From positions 1-60,793 of IMG/VR virus record IMGVR_UViG_3300045996_001676: a stretch of 60,793 nucleotides of DNA; one strand, 5' to 3'. The stretch is from a virus. Positions within the stretch are counted from its first letter, which is position 1. The number at the start of each line of letters is the position of its first letter. Shown here piece by piece: positions 39,181-48,713 of this stretch. The notes under the pieces were generated by a model. That model searched no databases. It saw nothing but the letters and a program-made list of their open reading frames with translations, and was not told the origin of the DNA. Made by a program: the position numbers and the translations under genes.

Positions 39181-39441
39181 ATGGGAGGCAGTGGCACTCA
39201 GCGGGTGAAACCGTGGGCGCGAGTCGTAAGAGACAAGCGACAGGCTCGGAAACCAATCGCCCCCGGCAGACGTGCCGGGCAGACAGAGGCCCGAAAACCC
39301 CGTCATTGTGCATGGTGTTTCGCCACTGCCTCCCACCAATCGGCGGATTGTTTCCGTCGCCGCACGAGAGAACCCCACACCCAGGCCATCGCCCGCGCCG
39401 CAAGAGCTGCGGGCAATGCCTCTATGGAGCTGATCACATGA
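39181..39441 (+). CDS. Small basic zinc-knuckle-like protein
   Basis: An 86-aa protein supported by its ATGA overlap with the next gene. It is strongly basic (VRDKRQARKPIAPGRRAG) with CAWCFATASHQSADC, a C-x2-C-x5-H-x4-C site one residue off the CCHC zinc-knuckle pattern, suggesting RNA or single-stranded DNA binding. No good SD is seen before ATG 39181. Confidence 0.5.
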   Translation: MGGSGTQRVKPWARVVRDKRQARKPIAPGRRAGQTEARKPRHCAWCFATASHQSADCFRRRTREPHTQAIARAARAAGNASMELIT

Positions 39442-40046
39442 AACCCCCCTACAAGCCCGGCGATACAATTTTGATCCGCGGGATCGTCGTTAGTGTCCTG
39501 GAGTCCGGCCGCATCACATTCCGAAGGAATAGCGCTGGGATTTCGGTCACATCGACGATGGATCCCTCCGAAGTTGTGAGCCCTGGATCCATTGAAACGC
39601 TCTGCGATGTGATCGCCCGCTATGAGAAGGCCGCTCGCGACGCGATCGCCGAACGCGACGAGGCGAAGCGCGTGTGCAACAGCTGGATTGCGAAATATAA
39701 CGATTTGCTGGACGGTTGCCGCGCGGTCGAGAAAGAGCGAGACGCGGCGGTAAGCCGCGCGGTGAATGCCGAGAAGCGATTACAGGATCTCCAGGAGATC
39801 CATCCCGACGTCGAGCCGCATGTCTGCCTGTCTCTCAATTGCCCACATCAGCAGCAGTTTTTCCCCTCATCGACATTTTTTAGTTTTCGACCGGGCGCAA
39901 ACTACATCATGTTCCGCCATCCCAGCCCCGCCCCTAAGTGGATTGTCACCTTTGGGCCCCAGGTCGACGAAGTGACCCCATTCGATTCCGCGATCGATGC
40001 GATCGTGAGTGATAACTGGCAATTTAACACAAAGGCCTCCCCATGA
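39438..40046 (+). CDS. Coiled-coil hypothetical protein
   Basis: A 202-aa protein, start MKPPYKPGDTILIRG fixed by ATGA overlap. An SH3-like N-terminus (~1-60), a coiled coil (~60-125) and a C-terminal part with CLSLNCPH. Function unknown. Its stop overlaps the SMC-like gene, so both may act together. Confidence 0.65.
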   Translation: MKPPYKPGDTILIRGIVVSVLESGRITFRRNSAGISVTSTMDPSEVVSPGSIETLCDVIARYEKAARDAIAERDEAKRVCNSWIAKYNDLLDGCRAVEKERDAAVSRAVNAEKRLQDLQEIHPDVEPHVCLSLNCPHQQQFFPSSTFFSFRPGANYIMFRHPSPAPKWIVTFGPQVDEVTPFDSAIDAIVSDNWQFNTKASP

Positions 40047-41332
40047 AGATTATCGAGCTGTACAGTGAAAATGTGAAGCGCCTTCGCGCCGTCACAATCT
40101 CCCCCACCGATCCCGTTGTCGTCATCGGCGGCAACAACGGCCAGGGCAAGAGCTCCGTGATCGACTCCATTTTCTACGCGCTGGGAGGGAAAGACGCCCT
40201 TCCCCTCAAGCCCGTACATGAGGGTGCCACTCACGCGACGATACGCGTCACCTTGGACGACTTCACCGTCGAGCGCCGGATCGCCCCCGACCGCTCCAGC
40301 TCCCTCCGAATCACCGGCAAGGATGGGGGCAAACTGGCCAGCCCCCAGGCCTTGCTCGATCGCATCGTCGGGGATCTCACGTTTGACCCCCTCGCCTTCG
40401 CGAAGATGAAGCCGCCCGCCCAAGTCGAGGCCTTGCGCAAGGTCGCCGGGCTCGATGAGAAATTCGCCACCCTGGACCGCCAACGCGCCGCCAAGATGGA
40501 AGCCCGCACCCTTTTAGGCCGGGACGTCGATAAGCTCGCTGGGAGCCTCGCCACGATGCCCAGGATCGAAGACGCCCCGAGGGCCGAGGTAGACGTCGGG
40601 GGCCTCATGGCGCAACTGCGCGAGGCCCAGGCCGCCCGGGATTCCGCCGCGTCTCAAAAGGCCAAACTCCGGAACGCGGAGGAGGAAATCCGCCAGTGTG
40701 AAGAATCGATAGCGGATCTGGAGTCTCAGCTCCGCACCTTGCAGGAAGCGCTCGCCGGGTGGAAGACCTACCGCGACAAGCAATCCGCCTATGTCGCCTC
40801 CCTCCCCGACCATGCCCCCACGATCGCCGCCATCGAGGCCCAGATCGCCGGAGCCTCCGAAGCCAACCGGAAGCACCTCCACAACCAGCAACGCGCCAAG
40901 ATCGCCCAGGAGCACGACCAAGCCAAAGCCGCCTATGAGACGTTGACGGCCGCCATCCGCGACATTGCCGCCCAGAAAGAGGCGCTTCTGGCCGCCGCCG
41001 CCTTCCCCGTCCCGGGGTTATCCTTCAACGCCGACGGGGTGACGATGAACGGCCAGCCGTTCGAACAGGCCTCCGCCGCCGAACAGCTGCGCGCCTCCGT
41101 GGCAATGGGCGCCGCCGTGAACCCTGAATTGAAAATCCTCCTGGTGCGCGATGGCTCGCTCCTGGACGCCGATTCGATGCGGATGCTGGCCGAGATGGCG
41201 AAAGAGTCCGATATGCAGGTATGGCTCGAACGCGTGGGCGCAGGCGATGAGAATGCGATCATAATCGAGGATGGCGAGCTCGCCCCCGCGAGCTGGAACC
41301 GCAGGAAAACCGCCGCGAAGGGGACGACATGA
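40043..41332 (+). CDS. SMC/RecF-like ATPase
   Basis: A 429-aa ATPase of the RecF/SbcC/SMC type. Walker A GGNNGQGKSS (29-38); a central coiled coil (~200-310); a C-terminal half with QASAAEQLRASVAMG (signature-like) and LLVRDGSLLDADSM (Walker B with D-loop region). It is short, like phage SbcC-type proteins that act in replication or repair. No SbcD-like nuclease is adjacent. Ends AAKGTT, a variant of the junction ending. Confidence 0.8.
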   Translation: MKIIELYSENVKRLRAVTISPTDPVVVIGGNNGQGKSSVIDSIFYALGGKDALPLKPVHEGATHATIRVTLDDFTVERRIAPDRSSSLRITGKDGGKLASPQALLDRIVGDLTFDPLAFAKMKPPAQVEALRKVAGLDEKFATLDRQRAAKMEARTLLGRDVDKLAGSLATMPRIEDAPRAEVDVGGLMAQLREAQAARDSAASQKAKLRNAEEEIRQCEESIADLESQLRTLQEALAGWKTYRDKQSAYVASLPDHAPTIAAIEAQIAGASEANRKHLHNQQRAKIAQEHDQAKAAYETLTAAIRDIAAQKEALLAAAAFPVPGLSFNADGVTMNGQPFEQASAAEQLRASVAMGAAVNPELKILLVRDGSLLDADSMRMLAEMAKESDMQVWLERVGAGDENAIIIEDGELAPASWNRRKTAAKGTT

Positions 41333-41778
41333 AGCCTTGGCCCCGCCTCTCCGAAACCCTTCCAGGCCCGCGATCACCAAGCGCATGCCAATCCTGCGGC
41401 GTCACAAATCTAACCCTCAACGCATGGGAGGAGTGCGACGATCAGGATAAACCGACTGGCACTATGGTAATGCTGTGCACCCCGTGCGCTGAGAAGATCA
41501 TCGACCCTCACCCCCGCCTTTACTCTCGGCACCCTCTCAACGAGCCCATGCCTGGATCTATGGCGCTTTGCGCCGCCTGCATCCACCGCGAGGGCTTGAA
41601 GTGCACTCACCCAGCCCTTAAAGCCAACGGCGGCCCTGGCCTCGCCATCCACCAAGAAGCCCCAATAGTCGCGCACGTTGACGGGCGGGATAAGAAAGGC
41701 CGCCGCTTCGGGAAAAACATCGTTATTTACCCCAAGCCGCCGACGCTATGCGTCGGCAGAACCGAGAGATCCCAATGA
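41329..41778 (+). CDS. Double zinc-ribbon protein
   Basis: A 149-aa protein with two Cys sets: CQSCG ... CTPCAEK and CAACIHREGLKC. Coupled to the SMC-like gene by ATGA. Such small metal-binding proteins are common in phage early regions; function unknown. Confidence 0.65.
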   Translation: MKPWPRLSETLPGPRSPSACQSCGVTNLTLNAWEECDDQDKPTGTMVMLCTPCAEKIIDPHPRLYSRHPLNEPMPGSMALCAACIHREGLKCTHPALKANGGPGLAIHQEAPIVAHVDGRDKKGRRFGKNIVIYPKPPTLCVGRTERSQ

Positions 41779-42275
41779 ACGACCGAGAGCTCTCCAAACT
41801 CAAGCCCGAGGATCGCGAGCGTGTTCGGTCCCTGCTGCGCCTGATAGCGATGCCCGCCTCTCGCATGACGTCGCAAGAGCTCAAGCAAGCGAGAGAGGCC
41901 GCCGGGCTCAGCGTGCCGCAAGCCGCGAAGATTCTGAGATGCTCCCAAAAAGATCTACGCGGCATAGAGGGAGGATTTTGGCGCCCACACGATGCGATGG
42001 CCGAAAGAATGAACGTTACCTATGGGCTGAGCGCGTCAGCCGAGCTCTCCGATATGGCCGCCGATCAGCTCCGGAAGGATAACGAGGCACTCCGGCGCCG
42101 CCTCGCCGTGATGGAGCGACTGTCTGCGCTGGCGCTGCTGGAGACGAACGACGCGCTCACGTGGGGCGGATCCGGGATTCGTCACTCGCTCCACAAGATT
42201 CGCAAATACCTTGAGGAGATCCCAGGCATTAACCTTGTGGCCGCGAGGATCCAGGCCGAAGCCAAGAAGGATTGA
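41775..42275 (+). CDS. XRE-family HTH regulator with coiled coil
   Basis: A 166-aa protein starting at 41775 (ATGA overlap). An HTH at ~45-80 (TSQELKQAREAAGLSVPQAA, then KILRCSQKDLRGIE) is followed by a helical tail that may dimerise. It could regulate the switch from early to late expression or bind the early operators, as an alternative to the 70-aa HTH protein. Confidence 0.7.
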   Translation: MNDRELSKLKPEDRERVRSLLRLIAMPASRMTSQELKQAREAAGLSVPQAAKILRCSQKDLRGIEGGFWRPHDAMAERMNVTYGLSASAELSDMAADQLRKDNEALRRRLAVMERLSALALLETNDALTWGGSGIRHSLHKIRKYLEEIPGINLVAARIQAEAKKD

Positions 42276-42284
42276 GAGCGCCAA

Positions 42285-42542
42285 ATGATCCAGGCATGCG
42301 CCTTTTGTCGTCACCCGTTCGACGTCGATTTACTCGGCAAGTACGGATGCCCGAATTGTGAGGGTCAAGGCCCCGTGCGATGCCCCCGCTGCAATCGCAC
42401 GTGCCGCACGCCGGAAGGCCTCGCCGCCCACATTCGCGCCGCTCACATCCACCTTGTTTACTGCCAGTGCGGCCGAGCTTTCAACTCCGATCATGCCCTC
42501 CGATGCCACCGGCGAGACGTCCACCAGGGGGCGAAATCGTAA
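42285..42542 (+). CDS. Zinc-finger protein
   Basis: An 85-aa protein with a treble-clef-like CAFCRHPF ... CPNCEG pair, CPRCNRTCRTPEGLAAHI and a C2H2-like CQCGRAFNSDHALRCHRR. Three or more zinc sites in 85 residues imply nucleic-acid binding. Probably replication- or transcription-related; no partner evident. Confidence 0.7.
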   Translation: MIQACAFCRHPFDVDLLGKYGCPNCEGQGPVRCPRCNRTCRTPEGLAAHIRAAHIHLVYCQCGRAFNSDHALRCHRRDVHQGAKS

Positions 42543-42806
42543 ATGATGCCGACTCTCACCATCTATCTGCCGCCCGACGGCCGCGCCGTGCAGTTCGGCC
42601 CGCGAATGACCGTGCAGGATATCAAAACCCTGGAGCTCGCCATGCAGAAGGGGCAGACAAAAGGCGAATTGCAGTTTTACCACTTCGAGCCGTCGACCAG
42701 GATCAAGAGCTACGGCCGCGGGCTCCTCCGCCACCGCGCCACCGACGGCTATACCGAAGCGTGGTTTGAGATCTTGGGCGTTTTTACTTGCGAGGCAGAC
42801 GAATGA
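42543..42806 (+). CDS. Small hypothetical protein
   Basis: An 87-aa protein directly following the zinc-finger gene. Segments TIYLPPDGRAVQFGP and IKTLELAMQKGQT. No domain recognised. ATGA-coupled to the next gene. Confidence 0.6.
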   Translation: MMPTLTIYLPPDGRAVQFGPRMTVQDIKTLELAMQKGQTKGELQFYHFEPSTRIKSYGRGLLRHRATDGYTEAWFEILGVFTCEADE

Positions 42807-43039
42807 GCGACATGCACCCGTGCGCCATGTGTAAGGGAACCGGCCGCGTTCCACTCTCCGGCATTTACGCCGATACACTCGCCCTCTTGCGGAAGTACCG
42901 GAATTTATGCGGGGCTGATCTAGCCGCCATCGCCCGCTGCAACGGTTCGGCCATGTGCAATCGACTCGCGGCGCTTGAGAAGATGGGTTTTGCTACGTCC
43001 ACCCGGTACGGGCGCCAAAGACTTTGGAAGGCGAAGTAG
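42803..43039 (+). CDS. Small protein: CxxCxGxG motif plus winged helix
   Basis: A 78-aa protein with CAMCKGTGRVP, half of a DnaJ-type zinc motif, then helices and ATSTRYGRQRLWKAK, which looks like a short winged-helix. It may bind DNA as a small regulator near the end of the plus-strand block. Confidence 0.6.
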   Translation: MSDMHPCAMCKGTGRVPLSGIYADTLALLRKYRNLCGADLAAIARCNGSAMCNRLAALEKMGFATSTRYGRQRLWKAK

Positions 43040-43073
43040 CGCCCCGCTACAATGCTGGCGAGGAGATCCGACC

Positions 43074-43259
43074 ATGCGAAACGTCCCCACCAGCTCGACC
43101 CTTATCGTCATCGGCGCCACGCTCGCGATCGGCGCGATCTTTTGGGCCCAGGCCAGCGCCGCCGTAGGCCTTGCGATGGGAGCTCCAGGGCTCGCCATGA
43201 TCGCCGCCGGTGTGATCGCCAAGGCGGTAGCGACCGGCGTCAGGGAGTCCCGGCCTTGA
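43074..43259 (+). CDS. Small two-TM (holin-like) protein
   Basis: A 61-aa protein with SD GAGGAG. Two hydrophobic segments (STLIVIGATLAIGAIFWAQA and LAMGAPGLAMIAAGVIAKAV) and charged ends, as in small class II holins. It is the last plus-strand gene and overlaps the end of the opposing coiled-coil/TM gene by 20 bases. A membrane-hole role is inference. Confidence 0.5.
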   Translation: MRNVPTSSTLIVIGATLAIGAIFWAQASAAVGLAMGAPGLAMIAAGVIAKAVATGVRESRP

Positions 43260-43602
43260 CTTGGGGGGGAGCTGTCGCGCGGATGAACCAGACCGTCGCC
43301 GTCGCGCCACCCCCGACGATCGCGGTAATGATCGCCGAGATCATCGCCGCCATGATTGCCCGCTTGAACACGTCCCCTCCCTTTTTGATATCCGACTCCG
43401 CCTGCGCCGCCTGTCGCAGCGCGGCGATCTCTTGCCGTAGCGCTGGCTTTCCGTTCCCGAAAAGCTCGTGATCGTGCTCCATCAAAGTTGAGTCAATTCT
43501 GCGGAAGTCTTTTTCGCCCTCCGCCAGCCGCACGTAAATCGGGCCGAGAGCGACCTTGACCACCTCGCCGATACGATTCAGATCCTGCTCAGTCAATGAC
43601 AT
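43240..43602 (-). CDS. XhlA-like coiled-coil/TM protein
   Basis: A 120-aa protein starting at MSLTEQDLNRI. A coiled coil (~25-85) is followed by a C-terminal TM segment AIMAAMISAIITAIVGGGAT. This is the order of hemolysin XhlA-type phage lysis or cell-surface proteins. Last gene of the late minus-strand block, directly opposite the holin-like gene. Confidence 0.6.
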   Translation of the reverse strand: MSLTEQDLNRIGEVVKVALGPIYVRLAEGEKDFRRIDSTLMEHDHELFGNGKPALRQEIAALRQAAQAESDIKKGGDVFKRAIMAAMISAIITAIVGGGATATVWFIRATAPPQVKAGTP

Positions 43603-43672
43603 GCCCACGGGGCTCCTTTGCTTGCGTTGTCGATGGTGCCTTTTTCTCCGTTCCCGTCGTGGCCGCGCCACA

Positions 43673-44059
43673 TTACACGCTAGACTTGCCGCCGCGAATC
43701 GTGATCGTGCCCGAGCTGGAGGCGATCGTCGCGCCGAAGCGAATCGCCTGCACGCCGTTCGCGCGGATATGCAGATGCGCCTTCGCGCCGTTGGCGAGGC
43801 CGCCCGGATCGCCCGCCACAAACAGAATATTTCCGGTTGGGGCGTCGGCGATCACCGCGTCAATATCCGCCGTCGTGATGAAGTCGTACCATTCGCCGCT
43901 TGCGTGATCGCGCGCCTGGACCTTGAAATTGTCGATGGCCTGCCCGCTCCCGTTGGAGATCTCCAGAGAGACGGCCAGCTCTCCGGCGACGGTGAGCGCC
44001 TCCGAGTACGCCAGCACGGTCGAGGCGGCAATGGGTTTCGTGAATGAGGTATAAGACAT
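43673..44059 (-). CDS. Small virion-like beta protein
   Basis: A 128-aa protein starting at MSYTSFTKPI. Beta-rich, without Cys, ending GTITIRGGKSSV. It follows the LamG-like adhesin gene and shares style with the 164-aa head-region protein. A tail-fibre accessory or chaperone role is possible. Confidence 0.55.
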   Translation of the reverse strand: MSYTSFTKPIAASTVLAYSEALTVAGELAVSLEISNGSGQAIDNFKVQARDHASGEWYDFITTADIDAVIADAPTGNILFVAGDPGGLANGAKAHLHIRANGVQAIRFGATIASSSGTITIRGGKSSV

Positions 44060-44072
44060 AAGACTCTCCAGG

Positions 44073-45845
44073 TTAGATGTATCCAAAAAGGCCCAGGCCG
44101 ATCTCGTCGTCGGAAGTAGCTCCGCCGCCGCCGCCCGAAAGAAACTGCCATGCATCAGTGACCGCCAGAACCGTTCCGCCGATCTCAATACTCAGGGTGA
44201 CCATATCTCCATCTACGACGCTTTCGGGGCTGGCTTCTGCGCCGTTCACCAACAGCTTTAACTCGGCAATCGGCATGTACCAGTTCACGACGGTTTCGGC
44301 GATCACAAAAACCCAATCGACCTCATTCGGCCCCGCCGCCTCGAACGTTACCGCGTCGGTGATATCCTCCGGATCGCTCTCATTATCGACGACGATCTCT
44401 ACGCCCTCTTCGCTGGGGCCGCCGGAGTTTTCCAACGCGCCGCCGTCGTCCGTGAGGCCGAGATCCAAGCCGGGATGAACCATGTGGCTCAGCGTGATTG
44501 TGCCGCCCTGCGGATTCGTGGTGCCGCTGGCGGCGACGAATGACAAGATCAGGAGATCAGTATTTAGCGTGGCGTTTCCCGAGAGGGTGAGCTGGCCGAT
44601 GTCCGTCGTGCTCGCATCCACGCCGCCGGGATCGAACGCCACCAGGATCTGGGCACCGTTGACGGTGGCGCTCAGAATCTCCGGAACGGGCGCCGACGTT
44701 GTGGCCGGAACCGCAGCGCAGAACGCCGATTCGTTGGCCTCCGCATCGTATGCAGAAACTTGCAGGCCGGTCGCATAGACCGTGTTCGGCGTGAGTCCTG
44801 TTTTCTGGTAGGTCAAAACGTTTCCGATATCGACCGCGGCGCCGCCCTCCCACTTGATCTTGTAGCCCGTCACCGCCGTATCATCCGTGGAAGCCGCCCA
44901 CGTGTAAGTAGCCGTGGTCATCGTAACGGCGGTATTGGTGAGGCTCGCCGGTACTGTCGGAGGATCGGTGTCGGCGGGCGGAATAGTCGTGCCTGACGTG
45001 TAGTGGGCGGCGACACGCGCGCCGCTGAGCAGGTAATCGTACATCGCCACTTCATCGACGATGCCGTCCATGGCGCTGCCAACACCATAGACGTACCCGA
45101 TAATCAGGCGAGGGTTATTGACGTTCCAGCCAAACCCAACCGCCGAGCCGATGTTGCCCGCGAGTACTGAAACACCGTTCAGATAGAATTTAACGTCGCC
45201 TGTCGATTCATCGATGTTAAAAACGATGTGAAGCGTGTCGCCGACAGAATAGCTGATCGCACTGGATTCGACGTACGGGCCGAACGGATACCACGTGTAG
45301 CGCAGCTTGCCCGACTTGATCTCGACCCGTGCGCCGTCGTTGTACACCGAGAACAAAACGCGATCCTGAACCGAATCGGGTTTAATCCAGATTTCCAGCG
45401 TGATTGTGCCGCTAGGGTATTGTCCCGTGAAGACGGCGATTGCTCGATCACTGTTATCGAAATCGGCGGCCTCGTCCGCGTCACCGGCCAGCAGGCCAGC
45501 CGCCTCAAAAGTGGGAATGCTGGATGGTCCGGAGAGATTCGTCGCGACCGGGAAGTAGATCGAAAGGTCCACGCCCGTCGCCGTAGCCGTCGCGGCAAGG
45601 TTGAGCGTGATCGAGGAGCCGGTCTTACTGACCACCGTAGAGTCGGCTTGAATTCCAGTCCCGACCACATACATACCGGGGTAAATATCGCTGGTGTCCG
45701 CGATGGCGACGGTTGTACTGGAATTGGTGGTGTCGCCCGTGGTTTCGACCCTCGCCAGATCGACGGGGTTAAGTGTCCCCGCCGCGTCGTTGAGGCGCAG
45801 ATAGAGCATCGGAGAATCGCTGAGCACTTCGGATTGATACGACAT
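44073..45845 (-). CDS. LamG/FnIII adhesin (receptor-binding protein)
   Basis: A 590-aa protein. Residues ~1-110 are a beta region, ~115-290 a concanavalin A/LamG-like fold (ITLEIWIKPD, VFNIDESTGDVKFYLNG, GIVDEVAMYDYLLSG), ~300-390 a fibronectin type III repeat (DPPTVPASLTN ...), then further beta domains and a Gly-rich end. Such proteins bind host surface glycans. Neighbouring large fibre proteins support a tail-tip role. Confidence 0.75.
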   Translation of the reverse strand: MSYQSEVLSDSPMLYLRLNDAAGTLNPVDLARVETTGDTTNSSTTVAIADTSDIYPGMYVVGTGIQADSTVVSKTGSSITLNLAATATATGVDLSIYFPVATNLSGPSSIPTFEAAGLLAGDADEAADFDNSDRAIAVFTGQYPSGTITLEIWIKPDSVQDRVLFSVYNDGARVEIKSGKLRYTWYPFGPYVESSAISYSVGDTLHIVFNIDESTGDVKFYLNGVSVLAGNIGSAVGFGWNVNNPRLIIGYVYGVGSAMDGIVDEVAMYDYLLSGARVAAHYTSGTTIPPADTDPPTVPASLTNTAVTMTTATYTWAASTDDTAVTGYKIKWEGGAAVDIGNVLTYQKTGLTPNTVYATGLQVSAYDAEANESAFCAAVPATTSAPVPEILSATVNGAQILVAFDPGGVDASTTDIGQLTLSGNATLNTDLLILSFVAASGTTNPQGGTITLSHMVHPGLDLGLTDDGGALENSGGPSEEGVEIVVDNESDPEDITDAVTFEAAGPNEVDWVFVIAETVVNWYMPIAELKLLVNGAEASPESVVDGDMVTLSIEIGGTVLAVTDAWQFLSGGGGGATSDDEIGLGLFGYI

Positions 45846-45857
45846 TAAAGGCTCCTA

Positions 45858-48713
45858 TCAGGCTTCTGGAATTTCCGCGGTGTCGGTGAACGATCCCTGT
45901 GTGACGGACGACACGCCATCTCCGAAGTTGCCTGAGATTGCTGTATCCACAACGAATCCCGATGCCGTCATTTCCCAGCGATTACCCACTAGTTCCACTG
46001 AGGCGGTGATGGGCGATTCGTAGATTGAGTAATTGTCGATGTACTCCATCTCCAACACGACCGGGATCGTGTTGAGTACGCCATTGATTCGAATTGCTCC
46101 AATGGCAATATTCAGCTTGGGCCGCTCGTATGCGTAGATCGTTCCCGTTTTCGTGAACCGGAAGCAGCGCTTTGCATTGGTGATGCCGGTAATAGTGATC
46201 GTCTCAAACGAGTCAGTGACCGTGAATCCAGCAACATCCTCGATCTCGATTGTGGCGTCCGGCGCGATCGCCAGCTCCGCCGTTAGCTCGTTATCATCGA
46301 ATCCGATTCGATCGTCCCAGCACGTGAAATTCATCCACGCGCCCTCTTCATCCCAAGTCTCATAACTTCCCGTCATCATAAACCGGGAAGGCTCCTGAGC
46401 GACGCCGCCCGGAACGTGCCGACAAATACAGTTGTGGGCGCGAAGAGGATTGCCCGTGCCATCGAACGAGAATTGTCCCGTGAACGACATATTACGGAGG
46501 ACTACCACGTCCGATCCAACACTCAGCCCGCCGTTGCCAAGGGCGAACATGATCGAGCCTAAGCCGCAGTGCGTAATAACGGTGTACTGCGGAATCGATC
46601 CGTCACCATTGAGCACGAATCCGCGCGCTAGGCCGGGGCCGATCACCGCCCGGCAAAACCGCATGTAAAACGTCTGGGTATACAGGCCGCTCCCGCCATC
46701 GAACATGAACACGATATCGGGGTGAACGCCATCGCCCGGTGCCAGGGGTGGGATTCGATCCTCGTTTGGCGGCAGAATGATCGTTTCGAATTGGCAGTTC
46801 GACATCCCCCCGCCGTAAATCTTGAAGCCCCAGATACCCCACCGCGTGCGGCAGTTCGCCGCCGCCCATGCCGACTTGACAACGCCCTGATTGAAGAAAT
46901 CGCAGTTAATGTAACTGCAATCCCCGAAATTCATATCGTTACCATTGGCGATATAGTTCATCCCATGGTACGTCTCCCACAAGTGACCGGAGAGCGGCCC
47001 CTGGTGTAGACAGTCGATGAAAATATGCGCGGTTGAATTGTCCGGGTCCGGGTCCGCGAAGTAAGGCCACACGATATCAGGATCGCCCGTCCCAAACTGG
47101 AACCCGCGATAAATCGTCTTCGCTGGGCCCGGAACTTTCGTATTGGCCCCGTTGGTCGAGACAATGGCCTCATCCATCGGCACGGCCGGATCTCGCTCGA
47201 ATTCGAAGAATGTCGTGTTGTCCGGCGGGCTCTCTGTGCGCTCAAGGAGGTAATCCCCAGCGCCTACCATTACACGCACGTGGTTGGTCGTGCCGTGAAT
47301 CAGCGTCGCGCCGCTGAATGTCGCCTTCGGCAGTAAGGCAGTCAATCCAGAATTTTCATCACTCCCCGCACCCGACATATAGCCGAGGAGAGTCGCGCCC
47401 TCTTTATCGCAATCGACTATATGCTTGACGCCAAAATCCGTTTCCGTACCGTCGCCGTTGTCCGACTTCACATAGATATTTTTCAGGCCGGATGTTTCGA
47501 AATCGTCCGACGAAAATTCCAGCACGTACCCCTTTGATCCCAGCGATCGCACGCCGACATCCCCCGTGTTCGCTCGCGTCGTATTGAGCGTTTCCTCCGT
47601 CACCGTGTCGAACGTGGTCGCCCAGTTATCAAAAGAAAATCGAAGCGCCACAATGCCGCTTGGATGATCCGCCCAGAATGTCACCTTCTCCGCGCCGGTG
47701 AATCGCCGCCCGCTGTACTCTTCGGGCGCCGGAATGCACCATGCGGGCGATCCGACGATGGTAGGAGTCAGATTCGCCGGATCCGTCAACGCCCCGCTGT
47801 TGGTCGCGGAGATCGTGAGCACGCCCGTTTCAGTCGGAAGGAAATCAACCGTCTGCGGCGTGTCGTTCGCGTCGAAAGTCAGGACCACGGCGTCGGCGCC
47901 CGTGAGCCCCGCCCCCGACGGGCTTACCGTAATCGTGTCGTCCGCCAATGCATTCGGTTCGATGGTGACGCGGTGGGGATACCCTGCAATCACCGTTGAC
48001 CCGGAGTTGGTCATCGTATAGGCCGTGGCCGAATCTCCGGTGTACGTGAGCGTGAGTCCAGTAAAGACGGTGCCGTTCGCGATACTGCCTGAATCCGATC
48101 CGCCGCAGTCCAGCCCGATTGTCGCTGGCCCGGTAAGGTGCCGATCCGCGTGCGTGTCGTCATACGTCAACACTTCCACGCCGTTCACGAGAAGATGAAG
48201 GCGCACGCAATCCGCCTCAGCAGGCGGCGACCCTGCCCCCGTCAATAAATCCTCCGCCCATAGGCGAATCGTTCGCCCCGTCCCCGCCGTAAGACCGTGA
48301 TCGACCACCCCCTCGGAAAACATTACATCAGCCCGACCGAAGAGGTAAATTTTCCCGTTGTAGTTACTGAAAAACGCTCGGTAGCCGTAGTTCGGAGCAC
48401 TCTTTCGAACGCCGATTTCCACAGAGTGATATGGGTAGGTATTCATGCTCAAGACATGAAGCTCGGCCTCGATGTCCGAACAGTCCCCATAGGTTCCGTT
48501 GATCGTGTACGCGCGTCTTGCGTTGGTGCGATTGAGAAATACCTGCCCGTTCAGGATTGAGGCGAACGCATCCACATGGCCGGTGGAAATACCGGCGATA
48601 CCCTCGAACGTTAAATTGTCCTCCGTGTGCTCCGTCAGTGGGGTGGGGAGAAGCGACTCCGAGTAATCCCGCTCGATCTCAAACGTGGCTGTTTTTGTGC
48701 CGATCATTGTCAT
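45858..48713 (-). CDS. Large tail fibre / beta-helix protein
   Basis: A 951-aa protein starting at MTMIGTKTATFE (ATGA overlap with the glycosidase-like gene). The N-terminal ~230 residues look LamG-like (NGKIYLFGRADV, CVRLHLLVNGVEV), then Ig-like strands (~240-340), a central ~430-800 region rich in Asn/Asp/Gly with right-handed beta-helix style (ANGNDMNFGDCSYINCDF), and a beta C-terminus. Likely host-binding or polysaccharide-interacting fibre. Confidence 0.75.
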   Translation of the reverse strand: MTMIGTKTATFEIERDYSESLLPTPLTEHTEDNLTFEGIAGISTGHVDAFASILNGQVFLNRTNARRAYTINGTYGDCSDIEAELHVLSMNTYPYHSVEIGVRKSAPNYGYRAFFSNYNGKIYLFGRADVMFSEGVVDHGLTAGTGRTIRLWAEDLLTGAGSPPAEADCVRLHLLVNGVEVLTYDDTHADRHLTGPATIGLDCGGSDSGSIANGTVFTGLTLTYTGDSATAYTMTNSGSTVIAGYPHRVTIEPNALADDTITVSPSGAGLTGADAVVLTFDANDTPQTVDFLPTETGVLTISATNSGALTDPANLTPTIVGSPAWCIPAPEEYSGRRFTGAEKVTFWADHPSGIVALRFSFDNWATTFDTVTEETLNTTRANTGDVGVRSLGSKGYVLEFSSDDFETSGLKNIYVKSDNGDGTETDFGVKHIVDCDKEGATLLGYMSGAGSDENSGLTALLPKATFSGATLIHGTTNHVRVMVGAGDYLLERTESPPDNTTFFEFERDPAVPMDEAIVSTNGANTKVPGPAKTIYRGFQFGTGDPDIVWPYFADPDPDNSTAHIFIDCLHQGPLSGHLWETYHGMNYIANGNDMNFGDCSYINCDFFNQGVVKSAWAAANCRTRWGIWGFKIYGGGMSNCQFETIILPPNEDRIPPLAPGDGVHPDIVFMFDGGSGLYTQTFYMRFCRAVIGPGLARGFVLNGDGSIPQYTVITHCGLGSIMFALGNGGLSVGSDVVVLRNMSFTGQFSFDGTGNPLRAHNCICRHVPGGVAQEPSRFMMTGSYETWDEEGAWMNFTCWDDRIGFDDNELTAELAIAPDATIEIEDVAGFTVTDSFETITITGITNAKRCFRFTKTGTIYAYERPKLNIAIGAIRINGVLNTIPVVLEMEYIDNYSIYESPITASVELVGNRWEMTASGFVVDTAISGNFGDGVSSVTQGSFTDTAEIPEA